A stretch of DNA of 64,000 bases, taken from Roseibium algicola. GTDB lineage: Bacteria; Pseudomonadota; Alphaproteobacteria; Rhizobiales; Stappiaceae. The translations under genes and the position numbers were made by a program. A model generated the notes under the pieces. It made no database searches. It saw only the letters and a list, made by a program, of their open reading frames with translations, and was not told the DNA's origin. Location of the stretch: the NCBI RefSeq assembly GCF_001999245.1, contig NZ_CP019630.1:4555001-4619000 (forward strand), read 5' to 3'. This document shows, piece after piece, positions 27,470 to 38,353 of the stretch; position 1 is the stretch's first letter, and each line of letters starts with the position of its first letter.

Positions 27470-28788
27470 GCCGCTCCGACAACAACCTCTACCTGCCGAA
27501 GATGCGGCCGCTGCCGAGCCGTCGTGCCGTCATCATGTCGGTTCTGGACGTGGGCTCCACGAAGGTCTGCTGCCTGATCGCCAAACTGGTGCCGCAGGAA
27601 GAAAAGGCAATTCTCTCCAGCCGCTCCCACAAGGTGGAAGTGCTGGGGTACGGTTATCAGCGCTCGCGCGGGATCAAGTCCGGCGTCGTTGTCGACATGG
27701 ATGCTGCCGAACAGGCCATCCGTCTGGCAGTCGACAGTGCCGAGCGCATGGCCGGCGTGACGGTCGAGTCGCTGATCGCAAACATCAGCTGCGGACGCCT
27801 GCAGAGCGAGATCTACAGCGCCAATGTTCCGCTGGCAGGCGACAGCGTGTCTGAAGCCGATATCCAGCGGGTGCTTTCCGCCGGCTCCAGCCACTCGGTG
27901 ACCGACGGCCGGGCCGTCACACACGCCTTGCCGATCTCCTATTCGCTGGACGGCAGCCGCGGCATCCGCGATCCGCGTGGCATGATGGGCCACAAGCTGG
28001 GCGTCGACATGCAGGTCGTGACGGCGGAAGTTCCGCCTGTGCGCAATCTGGAACTGTGCATCAACCGCGGTCACCTTCATGTGGAAACCATGGTGGCGAC
28101 GCCGTTTGCCAGCGGCCTGTCCACCATCGTGGATGACGAAGCCGAGCTTGGCGTCGCCTGCATCGACATGGGCGGCGGTACGACGACATTGTCGGTCTTC
28201 GTCGATGGCCACATGGTGCACCTGGATGCGATTGCCGTTGGCGGCAATCACGTCACCACCGATATCGCCCGCGCTTTCGCAACCCGTCTGCAGGATGCGG
28301 AGCGCCTGAAAACCCTTTACGGCTCGCCGCTGGCGTCCAGCTCGGACGATCGTGACATGCTCACTGTGCCGCCGCTGGAAAGCGACAGCGACCTGCCGAA
28401 CCAGATCCCACGCTCGGCGTTGACCCGGGTTATCCGGCCGCGCGTGGAAGAAATCCTTGAACTCGTGAGGGATCGGCTTACGGCGTCCGGCTTTGCCGGG
28501 CGTGTCGGTAAGCAGATCGTTCTGACCGGGGGCGCAAGTCAGCTCACGGGTCTTGGAGAAGTTGCGCGTCACATCCTGGGGCGCAACGTCCGTCTTGGCC
28601 GGCCTCTAGGCGTCGCCGGTCTTCCCGAGGCTGCCAAAGGTCCGGCTTTTGCCGCCGCTGTCGGTCTCTTGATTTATCCGCAGGTCGCTCAGATCGAACA
28701 GTTCGAACACAAGAACCGGAGATCAGGGTGGGGCGGGCAATCTGGTTACCTGGCCCGCGTGGGCCAATGGATCAGGGAAAGCTTCTGA
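27466..28788 (+). CDS. ftsA: Cell division protein FtsA
   Basis: A 440-residue actin-like ATPase that ties FtsZ filaments to the membrane. The phosphate 1 motif is [12 protein letters not shown] (about residues 26-37), phosphate 2 is [14 protein letters not shown] near 229, and the adenosine motif is [12 protein letters not shown] near 346. The 1C subdomain region (SKVEVLGYG..., SLIANIS) lies in between. The C-terminal amphipathic helix that inserts into the membrane is [19 protein letters not shown] 8 nt before the ATG fixes the start. Confidence 0.97.
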   Translation: MSRSDNNLYLPKMRPLPSRRAVIMSVLDVGSTKVCCLIAKLVPQEEKAILSSRSHKVEVLGYGYQRSRGIKSGVVVDMDAAEQAIRLAVDSAERMAGVTVESLIANISCGRLQSEIYSANVPLAGDSVSEADIQRVLSAGSSHSVTDGRAVTHALPISYSLDGSRGIRDPRGMMGHKLGVDMQVVTAEVPPVRNLELCINRGHLHVETMVATPFASGLSTIVDDEAELGVACIDMGGGTTTLSVFVDGHMVHLDAIAVGGNHVTTDIARAFATRLQDAERLKTLYGSPLASSSDDRDMLTVPPLESDSDLPNQIPRSALTRVIRPRVEEILELVRDRLTASGFAGRVGKQIVLTGGASQLTGLGEVARHILGRNVRLGRPLGVAGLPEAAKGPAFAAAVGLLIYPQVAQIEQFEHKNRRSGWGGQSGYLARVGQWIRESF

Positions 28789-28903
28789 CGACATGAGCCA
28801 AGAAGACGACATCCAGGAAGTTGAACTGCCAGAAATGGCAGAGGAGATTAGGGAAGAAGAGGCTACTCCCGTACCGGGGGCGCCAGTGGGTCGCGAGGAT
28901 AAT

Positions 28904-30682
28904 ATGACCATCAACCTGAAGATGCCCGACATTCAGGAGCTGAAGCCACGCATTACGGTCTTCGGCGTCGGCGGCGCGGGCGGAAACGCCGTCAATAACA
29001 TGATCACTGCAGGTCTCCAGGGCTGCGACTTCGTCGTTGCCAACACGGATGCCCAGGCACTGGCCATGAACCATTCAGACAGGCTCGTCCAGATGGGCGT
29101 GGCCGTGACTGAAGGTCTTGGCGCAGGCTCCCAGCCGGAAGTCGGCTGCGCAGCTGCCGAGGAAGTGATCGACGAAATCAACGATCACCTGTCCGGATCG
29201 CACATGGTGTTCATCACCGCCGGCATGGGCGGTGGTACCGGCACCGGTGCCGCACCCGTTATCGCACGGGCGGCACGCGAGCAGGGTATACTGACGGTAG
29301 GTGTGGTGACCAAACCGTTCCAGTTCGAAGGCGCTCGCCGTATGCGGATCGCCGATTCCGGTATCGAGGAACTGCAGCGGAGTGTCGACACACTGATCGT
29401 CATTCCGAACCAGAACCTGTTCCGGATTGCAAATGCCCAGACCACCTTCGCCGACGCATTCGCGATGGCCGACCAGGTGCTTTACTCGGGCGTTGCCTGC
29501 ATCACCGACCTGATGGTGAAGGAAGGTCTCATCAACCTCGACTTCGCCGACGTTCGCTCCGTGATGCGCGGCATGGGCAAGGCCATGATGGGCACCGGCG
29601 AAGCCAGCGGTGAAAAGCGTGCACAGCAGGCAGCGGAAGCTGCCATTGCCAACCCGCTGCTCGACGAATCCTCGATGAAGGGCGCAAGAGGCCTGCTCAT
29701 CTCCATTACGGGCGGCAACGACCTGACGCTGTTCGAAGTGGATGAAGCGGCTACCCGCATCCGCGAGGAAGTTGACGCCGACGCCAACATCATTCTGGGC
29801 GCGACCTTCGACGAGACGCTGGATGGTCTCATCCGCGTGTCCGTCGTTGCAACCGGCATTGACAGGGAGGAAGGCCTTGCGGCCAACACGTTTCCCGGAA
29901 CAGCATCTCAGCCTGTAAAGGCGGAAGCTCCGGCAGCAAGCCGGACGCCGGAAATCAACACTCAGCGCCCGGCCGCTCTGGCTGAAAAGGCTCACGCCGA
30001 AAATGCCGCTGCCAAGGCCGTTGCCAATCTGGAACGGGAACTTGCCATTCCGGATCCGCAGCCGGTCGCCGTTGCAAGCGATCCGGCTGTCGAGATCAAG
30101 AAGGTGCAGCCGGCAGCAGGTTCGCTTGCAGCCAAGCCGCAGATGCTCGACATCGAAGACGAAGCCCGGGCACCTGTTGCAGAAGACATGCCGGTCAGCC
30201 AGCCTTACATTCCGCCGGTTGCCGCCGAGCATAACCCTGCACCGCGCATGCCGCGGGTGGAGGATTTCCCGCCGATCGCTCAGCGTGAAATCCAGGCAAA
30301 GCAGCAGACTGCAAATGTAGCCCAGCCTCAGCAGGCCGTTGCCCAGCAGCGTCCTCAGCAGCCTGCTCCGGCACAGAGCTATGAAGAGCACGTCGAAGAC
30401 GACCGCCGCCCGATGGGGCTGCTGCGTCGCCTTGCAAGCGGCCTTGGCCGTCATCACGAAGAAGATCAGGAACATGACATGGCTGCCGCACCGGTTGCCC
30501 GTCCTGCTCCGCAGATGCAGCCGGCCCAGCAGGCCGCCCCGCGTGCGCCCCAGCAACGTCCCGCAGCCCATGGCGCTGCAGGCCAGCTGGACAACACCGG
30601 GCGGGCAACGCCGAAGCCGGTAACTGCAACAGAAGACGAACAGTTGGAAATTCCGGCGTTTCTTCGCCGCCAGGCCAACTGA
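28904..30682 (+). CDS. ftsZ: Cell division protein FtsZ
   Basis: A 592-residue tubulin-like GTPase that forms the Z ring. The GTPase core (about 1-320) includes [14 protein letters not shown], the tubulin signature [13 protein letters not shown] and the T7-loop region [12 protein letters not shown] long Ala/Pro/Gln-rich disordered linker follows, ending in the conserved C-terminal peptide [12 protein letters not shown] that binds FtsA. This length is usual for Hyphomicrobiales and far above the 380-residue E. coli protein. I chose the ATG at 28904 because CGAGGA lies 5 nt ahead and it gives the usual MTINL start; the frame stays open a further 37 codons to an ATG at 28793 (see findings). It is the last gene of the dcw run before a hairpin terminator. 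Confidence 0.96.
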   Translation: MTINLKMPDIQELKPRITVFGVGGAGGNAVNNMITAGLQGCDFVVANTDAQALAMNHSDRLVQMGVAVTEGLGAGSQPEVGCAAAEEVIDEINDHLSGSHMVFITAGMGGGTGTGAAPVIARAAREQGILTVGVVTKPFQFEGARRMRIADSGIEELQRSVDTLIVIPNQNLFRIANAQTTFADAFAMADQVLYSGVACITDLMVKEGLINLDFADVRSVMRGMGKAMMGTGEASGEKRAQQAAEAAIANPLLDESSMKGARGLLISITGGNDLTLFEVDEAATRIREEVDADANIILGATFDETLDGLIRVSVVATGIDREEGLAANTFPGTASQPVKAEAPAASRTPEINTQRPAALAEKAHAENAAAKAVANLERELAIPDPQPVAVASDPAVEIKKVQPAAGSLAAKPQMLDIEDEARAPVAEDMPVSQPYIPPVAAEHNPAPRMPRVEDFPPIAQREIQAKQQTANVAQPQQAVAQQRPQQPAPAQSYEEHVEDDRRPMGLLRRLASGLGRHHEEDQEHDMAAAPVARPAPQMQPAQQAAPRAPQQRPAAHGAAGQLDNTGRATPKPVTATEDEQLEIPAFLRRQAN

Positions 30683-30712
30683 TTCGAGACCCGATCATCT
30701 TCCCTGATCGTT

Positions 30713-30744
30713 ACAGCCCGGAGTTCACGCTCCGGGCTGTTTCC
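30713..30744 (+). terminator. Hairpin terminator after ftsZ
   Basis: An 11-bp perfect stem ACAGCCCGGAG (30713-30723) / CTCCGGGCTGT (30730-30740) with a 6-nt loop. The following U-tract is short (TTT then CCG), so termination may be partial. Confidence 0.65.
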
Positions 30745-30939
30745 GTAACGGAACAAATTCTCGTTTTAATTCAGTGATTTGAAAGCCTGTGAATCGTTAC
30801 AAATCGTAATAAAGCTTTATTTCGCCCAATTGGGGTTCGGGACTATGTTCCCAGCCAACGCGGGATCGTTAAAAGTCCGTAACCCTTTAAGGGCAAATAG
30901 AGGGCTTGTTTCCGCCGCAAACCGGAAGGGCAGGGTTTT

Positions 30940-31884
30940 ATGACCGCATATGTTGACCGACAGACGACGCTAGCCGATCAGGTGACCCTGACCGGGATTG
31001 GCGTTCATTCGGGCAAACCCGCGTCGATCACTCTCGTACCGGCCGAAGCTGGTGTGGGGATTGTGTTCACCCGCACCGACCAGGAAAACTCCACCGAAGT
31101 TCCGGCACTCTGGAACAAGGTATCCGCAACAGCACTTTGCACCGTTCTCGGCGATCCTTCCAGTGAAGGTGTCGCGACCGTTGAACATCTCATGGCAGCT
31201 CTTTTCGGCATGGGTGTCGACAACCTGATCGTAGAAATCGACGGTCCGGAAATGCCGGTCATGGACGGCAGCAGCGTTGCGTTTGTCGAAGCAATCGAGC
31301 AGATCGGCCTGAAACGCCTGGACCGGGGACGCCGGTACCTGAAGGTGAAGAAGACCGTTCGTGTCGACAACGGCACGGCATGGTGCGAGCTGCACCCCTA
31401 CCACGGCACCAAGTTCGATATCACCATCGACTTCGACACGCCGCTGATCGGTCGCCAGCAGTTCTCTTCCGACATCACCCCGGACGTGTTCCGTGACGAG
31501 CTTTCCCGTGCGCGCACCTTCGGCTACGTGAAGGATGTCGAGCAGCTTTGGAAGATGGGCTTTGCCCTGGGTTCGTCGCTGGAAAATTCCGTGGCGATTG
31601 CCGAGGACAAGGTTCTCAATCCGGAAGGCACCCGCTGGCCGGACGAGTTTGCACGTCACAAGGCGCTGGACGCGGTTGGCGACCTGGCTCTTGCCGGTCT
31701 GCCGATCCTGGGTCTCTACCGCTCCTACAAGGGCGGGCACAAGATGAACCACGCGATCCTGGTCAAGCTGTTTGAAGATCCGAGCGCGTTCGAAATCGTC
31801 GAGTCGCCTGCATTCCGCAAGGTCGGCCAGGTCGACAAGGGCGGTATCGCAGCCGCTGCAGCTTTCGGGCCTGACGTCTCCTGA
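30940..31884 (+). CDS. lpxC: UDP-3-O-acyl-GlcNAc deacetylase LpxC
   Basis: A 314-residue zinc amidase, the committed step of lipid A synthesis. Zinc ligands are the His in TVEHLMAALFGMG and the His and Asp in HKALDAVGDLALAG; the catalytic Glu/His pair lies in VEHLMAAL and GGHKMNHA. The N-terminal TLTGIGVHSGKP region is conserved. The gene has its own 257-bp upstream region after the ftsZ terminator, and it is followed by a strong terminator, so it is probably a single-gene transcript. Placement after ftsZ is the usual order. Confidence 0.97.
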   Translation: MTAYVDRQTTLADQVTLTGIGVHSGKPASITLVPAEAGVGIVFTRTDQENSTEVPALWNKVSATALCTVLGDPSSEGVATVEHLMAALFGMGVDNLIVEIDGPEMPVMDGSSVAFVEAIEQIGLKRLDRGRRYLKVKKTVRVDNGTAWCELHPYHGTKFDITIDFDTPLIGRQQFSSDITPDVFRDELSRARTFGYVKDVEQLWKMGFALGSSLENSVAIAEDKVLNPEGTRWPDEFARHKALDAVGDLALAGLPILGLYRSYKGGHKMNHAILVKLFEDPSAFEIVESPAFRKVGQVDKGGIAAAAAFGPDVS

Positions 31885-31896
31885 TATAATTTTGAT

Positions 31897-31929
31897 CGGC
31901 CGCTTTGATGAAGCGGCCGTTTTCTTTTC
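31897..31929 (+). terminator. Rho-independent terminator after lpxC
   Basis: CGGCCGCTT (31897-31905) / AAGCGGCCG (31911-31919) is a perfect 9-bp stem with a 5-nt loop, followed by TTTTCTTTTC. Confidence 0.93.
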
Positions 31930-32103
31930 GGCGGAATTCGGAACCTATTTGGACCGGTTGCCATAAAATTGCTCAAAAAAACCGTCAGATGGCCGATGAG
32001 GACGTGACGGGGACCGGTGATTTCCGCTAAACACTCCTGTCGATAAATTTGCAAGGCCGCATGACATGGGCCTTAGGGGCCGGAAAGGTCCGGGAGTATA
32101 GGC

Positions 32104-32961
32104 GTGAACGGAATGGATACTGGTTCTGAAGTGAACAGAGCCAAACACATGAAAACCTTCCTGAGATTGGCCGTTCTGGCTGTACCGCTTGCGCTTGCCG
32201 CATGCGGTGGCAAGGACGATCTCGATGAGCTGGCACTCAACGATACGCCGCCGGAAGTTCTGTTCAACGAAGGCCTGTCCCTGCGCGCGCAAGGCAAACT
32301 GCGCGATTCGACCCAGAAATTCGAAGAGCTCGACAAGCTCTATCCCTATTCTGAATACTCCAAGAAGTCGCTGGTGAACCTGGCGTTCCTGAACTACTCG
32401 CGCGGCAAGTACACGGAAACCGTAACTGCGGCGAAGCGGTTCGTGACGCTCTATCCGGGGGACGAGGATTCAGCCTACATGCTGTATCTCGCCGGTCAGG
32501 CCTATTTCCGCCAGATGCCGGACATTACCCGCGACCAGGCCGTGACCCGGAAGGCAGCCGGTGCGTTCAACGAGCTGATCCAGCGCTTCCCGGAATCGGA
32601 ATATGTGCCGGATGCCGAAAGCAAGCTGCGCATCGTGCATGACCAGCTTGGCGGCAAGGAAATGCAGGTCGGTCGCTTCTATCTGAAGAAGCGCAACTAC
32701 ATCGCGGGGATCAACCGCTTCAAGACAGTTGTCGTCGATTACCAGACCACGCGGCATGTGGAAGAAGCCCTGTTCCGCCTGACCGAAGCCTACTACGCGC
32801 TCGGTGTCGTCAACGAAGCGCAGACGGCCGCAGCCGTGCTCGGGCACAACTACCCGGACAGCCAGTGGTACAAGGACGCCTATTCGCTGCTCAACAAGGG
32901 TGGGTACGAGCCTTCCGAAGACAGCGGCAGCTGGATCAGCCGCGCCTTCAAGAGCATCTGA
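32104..32961 (+). CDS. bamD: Outer membrane assembly lipoprotein BamD
   Basis: A 285-residue lipoprotein of the BAM complex, which inserts beta-barrel proteins in the outer membrane. The lipobox is LALAAC, with the lipidated cysteine at residue 34 of this model. The mature part contains about five TPR-like helical hairpins (for example the PEVLFNEGLSLRAQGKLRDS and YSEYSKKSLVNLAFLNYSRG regions). GTG at 32104 has GGAG 7 nt ahead. An ATG at 32149 would give a more classical short signal peptide (MKTFLRLAVLAVPLALAAC) but has a weak ribosome-binding site, so the start is unsettled. Confidence 0.92.
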   Translation: MNGMDTGSEVNRAKHMKTFLRLAVLAVPLALAACGGKDDLDELALNDTPPEVLFNEGLSLRAQGKLRDSTQKFEELDKLYPYSEYSKKSLVNLAFLNYSRGKYTETVTAAKRFVTLYPGDEDSAYMLYLAGQAYFRQMPDITRDQAVTRKAAGAFNELIQRFPESEYVPDAESKLRIVHDQLGGKEMQVGRFYLKKRNYIAGINRFKTVVVDYQTTRHVEEALFRLTEAYYALGVVNEAQTAAAVLGHNYPDSQWYKDAYSLLNKGGYEPSEDSGSWISRAFKSI

Positions 32962-33083
32962 CGCCTAGTTTAATCCCGAAATGGCTTCAGCCTCGCAAAT
33001 GAGGTTGAAAAGGCCCAAACAGGCTCTTTCAAGACGCTTCGGTCCTCCTATATGGTGGGCCGAACTTTAAGGAGCATCCCTTC

Positions 33084-34751
33084 ATGCTGGTCGCGCTGTC
33101 TATCCGTGACATCGTTCTGATCGACCGTCTTGACCTCGAATTTGCCGCCGGCATGTCGGTTCTCACCGGCGAAACCGGTGCGGGCAAATCCATCCTTCTC
33201 GACTCCCTGTCGCTGGCACTCGGCGCGCGTGGTGATGCCGATCTCGTGCGGCATGGCGAGGCGCAAGGACAGGTGACGGCTGTCTTTGATGTGGCGGCGG
33301 ATCATCCCGTTCGCATGTTCCTGCGCGAGAACGATGTCGATGACGATGGCGACATCATCCTGCGCCGTATCCAGACGTCAGACGGCCGCACCCGGGCCTT
33401 CGTCAACGATCAACCCGTCAGTGCAGGACTGCTGCGCCAGGCGGGCGCGCTGCTGGTGGAAATCCACGGACAGCACGATGACCGTGCCCTGGTTGACCCG
33501 GAAAGCCACCGGGCTCTCATTGATGTTTTCGGAGGGCTGACGGCCGAAGCCGAGGCCGTAGCACAGGCCTTTGCCACCTATCGCGCTGCCGACAAGGCGG
33601 TGACAGATCACGAGAAACGTATAGAAGCCGCGCGCAACGAGGCTGATTTCCTGCGTGCTGCCGTCGATGAACTGTCAGCCCTCAAGCCGGAAACCGGCGA
33701 AGAGGAGCAACTGGCGGCCCGGCGGACGGACATGATGGCGGTCGAGAAGATTGCCGGTGATCTGAACGAAGCCTTTGAAACCTTGAACGGCACTGCGTCG
33801 CCAATCCCGGAACTGGCCAGCTTGCTGCGGCGTCTGGAACGCAAGGCCGACCAGGTGCCCAATCTTCTTGGCCAGCCCGTCCGCACGCTTGCCGAGGCGA
33901 TGGATCTTCTGGAAGAAACCCGCGGCGGACTGGAAAGCGCATTGCGTGAGACCGAATATGATCCACGCGAACTGGAAGCTGTCGAAGAGCGGCTGTTTGC
34001 GCTTCGTGCTGCCTCCCGCAAGTTCTCGGTGCCGGTTGACGAACTGTCCGCCCTGTGTGCCCGCATGAGCGGCGATCTGGCCGATCTCGATGCCGGTGAA
34101 GACAAGTTGGCGGCGCTGGTGAGTGCTGCTGGAAAAGCCCGTGCCGAATACGACAAGAAGGCAGCCAGCCTCTCGGACAAGCGGCGGAAGACAGCCAAGG
34201 CACTGGAAAAGGCTGTTGAAATGGAGTTGCCCGACCTCAAGCTGGAGCGGGCGAAATTCATCGTCGAAGTTGAAAGCAATCCGGAAAACCGCAGCCGTTC
34301 GGGCATCGATCAGCTGGAGTTCCATGTCCAGACGAACCCAGGCACGAAGCCGGGGCCGATGATGAAGGTCGCGTCTGGTGGCGAGCTTTCCCGTTTCCTC
34401 TTGGCCCTGAAGGTGTCTCTCGCCGACAAGGGCTCTGCCCCGACGCTTGTTTTTGACGAGATCGACACAGGGGTGGGCGGTGCAGTGGCCGAGGCCATCG
34501 GCCTGCGTCTGGCACGACTTGCCGGCAGCGTTCAGGTTCTGACGGTTACCCACGCCCCGCAGGTGGCAGCTCGCGCTGCAGGGCATTTCCTGATCGCCAA
34601 GGAAGCGACCAGGAAGGACCGGGTGGCAACACGCGTCCAGCGTATTGATGAAGACCACCGCAGCGAGGAAATCGCCCGGATGCTTGCCGGCAGCGTTATC
34701 ACGGAAGAAGCCCGCGCCGCAGCGCGCAGGCTGCTGACGGCTGCGGAATAG
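33084..34751 (+). CDS. recN: DNA repair protein RecN
   Basis: A 555-residue SMC-like ATPase active in double-strand break repair. Walker A is GETGAGKS (about 28-35), then a coiled-coil arm from about 155 to 370 with many Glu/Ala/Leu heptads. The C-terminal ABC signature is KVASGGELSRFLLALK and Walker B is TLVFDEIDTGVGG. Length and architecture are typical. An AAGGAG site lies ahead of the ATG. A weak hairpin (32986-33009) lies in the gap after bamD. Confidence 0.96.
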   Translation: MLVALSIRDIVLIDRLDLEFAAGMSVLTGETGAGKSILLDSLSLALGARGDADLVRHGEAQGQVTAVFDVAADHPVRMFLRENDVDDDGDIILRRIQTSDGRTRAFVNDQPVSAGLLRQAGALLVEIHGQHDDRALVDPESHRALIDVFGGLTAEAEAVAQAFATYRAADKAVTDHEKRIEAARNEADFLRAAVDELSALKPETGEEEQLAARRTDMMAVEKIAGDLNEAFETLNGTASPIPELASLLRRLERKADQVPNLLGQPVRTLAEAMDLLEETRGGLESALRETEYDPRELEAVEERLFALRAASRKFSVPVDELSALCARMSGDLADLDAGEDKLAALVSAAGKARAEYDKKAASLSDKRRKTAKALEKAVEMELPDLKLERAKFIVEVESNPENRSRSGIDQLEFHVQTNPGTKPGPMMKVASGGELSRFLLALKVSLADKGSAPTLVFDEIDTGVGGAVAEAIGLRLARLAGSVQVLTVTHAPQVAARAAGHFLIAKEATRKDRVATRVQRIDEDHRSEEIARMLAGSVITEEARAAARRLLTAAE

Positions 34752-34775
34752 GAAACAGGATCCGGAGAGGTGGAC

Positions 34776-34808
34776 AAAAAAAGGGCGGGTTAGCCGAAGC
34801 TCCCGCCC
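34776..34808 (-). terminator. Rho-independent terminator of the small membrane protein gene
   Basis: On the reverse strand GGGCGGG-AGC-TTCG-GCT-AA-CCCGCCC forms a near-perfect two-part stem followed by seven U residues (A-tract 34776-34782 on the forward strand). It sits 30 bp past the stop of the 77-residue gene. Confidence 0.9.
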
Positions 34809-34838
34809 TGTGGTGCAGTTTTCAAATGAGAAATGGTC

Positions 34839-35072
34839 TTACGGCTCCTTGACGAGCGGTGCTTCCTTCATGTCAGGCAGCTTCAGTTCACCTTCTCCCA
34901 GGTTGGGGACATTCAGCTCGATGCTCAGCTCTTCGTCGTTCGTGAAAAAGCCATTGGCATAGAGCAGGCCGCCTGCGATCAGCGCGACGACAAGCGCTCC
35001 GGCCATGAACCAGCCAGCGCTGTTGCCGTTCGTCTTCTCGACATAATGCGTTTCACGGTCCTGATAAGCCAT
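34839..35072 (-). CDS. Small single-pass membrane protein, function unknown
   Basis: A 77-residue protein with a polar N-terminus (MAYQDRETHYVEKTNGN), one TM helix at about 20-41 (GWFMAGALVVALIAGGLLYA) and a short acidic, Pro-containing tail (ELSIELNVPNLGEGELKLPD). The ATG at 35072 is preceded by GAGGAG-like purines, and a strong terminator follows, so it is a genuine monocistronic gene. I do not recognise a named family. It lies between recN and ligA on the opposite strand. Confidence 0.72.
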   Translation of the reverse strand: MAYQDRETHYVEKTNGNSAGWFMAGALVVALIAGGLLYANGFFTNDEELSIELNVPNLGEGELKLPDMKEAPLVKEP

Positions 35073-35097
35073 TCGTGTCTCCTCATTCCAACATTGA

Positions 35098-37374
<2,277 letters not shown>

Positions 37375-37435
37375 GGCGCTCCTACCTTCTCTATCTCTGT
37401 TTTGCGAAGATAAGGCAGGGGCGGCATGATGCACG

Positions 37436-37597
37436 GGCTCCCTTGTTTACTGGATCCCCGCCTGCGCGGGGATGACAAGAGAGAGGCTTCGGGACATGGC
37501 TTTGCTTCTTGTCATCCTGGTTTGTCGCGTAGCGGCAAGACCGGGATCCAGTAACCCCTGTGCTCGCTGGAACCACAAACCTCTGGGGTTCCTGAAA
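37436..37597. repeat. Palindromic repeat element, copy 1 (left of GIY-YIG gene)
   Basis: This 162-bp unit is matched without gaps by copy 2 at 38030-38191, with six mismatches (about 96% identity), in the same orientation. Its core (37448-37553) is a nested palindrome: TACTGGATCCC / GGGATCCAGTA at the ends, GGATGACAAGA (37470-37480) / TCTTGTCATCC (37507-37517) inside, and a small CCCCGC-CTGC-GCGGGG hairpin between. It resembles dispersed extragenic palindromic elements of alphaproteobacteria. No coding potential is seen. Confidence 0.93.
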
Positions 37598-37666
37598 CCG
37601 TTATCGGCAATGCCAAATCAAAAGCACTAACGTATATCCGGGAAGAATTTCAACGAAGGCTCCACG

Positions 37667-37963
37667 TTGCACCTCGATCAGCAATACTATGTCTACATTC
37701 TTGGAAGCGGACTGGGCGGCACGCTCTACGTCGGGGTGACGAATGATCTGTTGGGCAGGGTTTCGCAGCACCGTGAAAGCATCGGAAGCCAGTTTACCGC
37801 GAAGTATGGCGTGCATCGGTTGGTGTATTACGAAGTTCACGAGGAAATCGAGTGGGCGATCAAGCGGGAAAAACAGCTCAAACGCTGGAATCGTGCCTGG
37901 AAGATCCGTTTGATCGAAGAACGGAATCCAAACTGGGACGACCTGTTTGCTAAACTGGTTTGA
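37667..37963 (+). CDS. GIY-YIG family nuclease
   Basis: A 98-residue single-domain protein of the UvrC-N/GIY-YIG fold. The two core motifs are YYVYIL (GIY) and LYVGVT (YIG), followed by the conserved Arg in GRVSQHR, then YGVHRLVYYEVHEEIEWAI and EKQLKRW with the late catalytic-region Glu and Asn-Pro (EERNPNWDDLF). The fold is shared with UvrC, homing endonucleases and restriction enzymes; these small stand-alone proteins are common in alphaproteobacteria but have no established role that I know. The only start available is TTG at 37667, 7 nt after AAGG; an in-frame stop at 37628 limits the N-terminus. The gene lies between two direct copies of a palindromic repeat. Confidence 0.87.
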   Translation: MHLDQQYYVYILGSGLGGTLYVGVTNDLLGRVSQHRESIGSQFTAKYGVHRLVYYEVHEEIEWAIKREKQLKRWNRAWKIRLIEERNPNWDDLFAKLV

Positions 37964-38353
37964 CACTTTTGCGTCGCTTCGATCGTTTGCTGCGCATGGC
38001 TTGTTCTCCCGCCACTTGGTCAAGCAACAGGCTCCCTTGTTTACTGGATCCCCGCCTGCGCGGGGATGACAAGAGAGAGGCTTCAGGGCATGGCTTTGCT
38101 TCTTGTCATCCCGGTTTGACGCGTAGCGGCAAGACCGGGATCCAGTACCCCCTGTGCTCGCTGGAACCGCAAACCTCTGGGGTTCCTGAAATCTGTCGCG
38201 GCTTTGTCAAAGGAGGCGGCCTCACGCAGTTGCCGGTTCAAATAAGAAAAGCCCGCTTCTTGTCCCCACCAAATCGGTCATTCCTGCCTCGCCAGCGCCG
38301 GCATGTTGCTATATTGTTCTCAAAACAAGCGCTTGAAACCGGACCAGTAAACC
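37964..38353. other. Intergenic region between the GIY-YIG gene and uvrD
   Basis: This 390-bp gap is mostly filled by copy 2 of the palindromic repeat (38030-38191). The last 160 bp before uvrD probably carry its promoter; no further gene or hairpin is supported. Confidence 0.6.
38030..38191. repeat. Palindromic repeat element, copy 2 (right of GIY-YIG gene)
   Basis: Direct copy of the unit at 37436-37597, offset exactly 594 bp with no insertion or deletion. The palindrome core is 38042-38147. In the 20 bases past the right end about 11 still match the equivalent bases of copy 1, so a decayed longer repeat is possible. Left flanks do not match. Confidence 0.93.

Noticed and set aside
30869..30883. 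Possible CtrA site (TTAA-N6-GTAAC) upstream of lpxC
   Set aside because: CtrA sites need TTAA-N7-TTAA; the spacing is one base short and the second half-site is mismatched.
32986..33009. Terminator between bamD and recN
   Set aside because: A 9-bp hairpin with a G:U pair can form, but no U-tract follows on either strand.
37436..38191. CRISPR array
   Set aside because: Only two copies, 162 bp long and 432 bp apart with a gene between; no short regular spacers and no cas genes.
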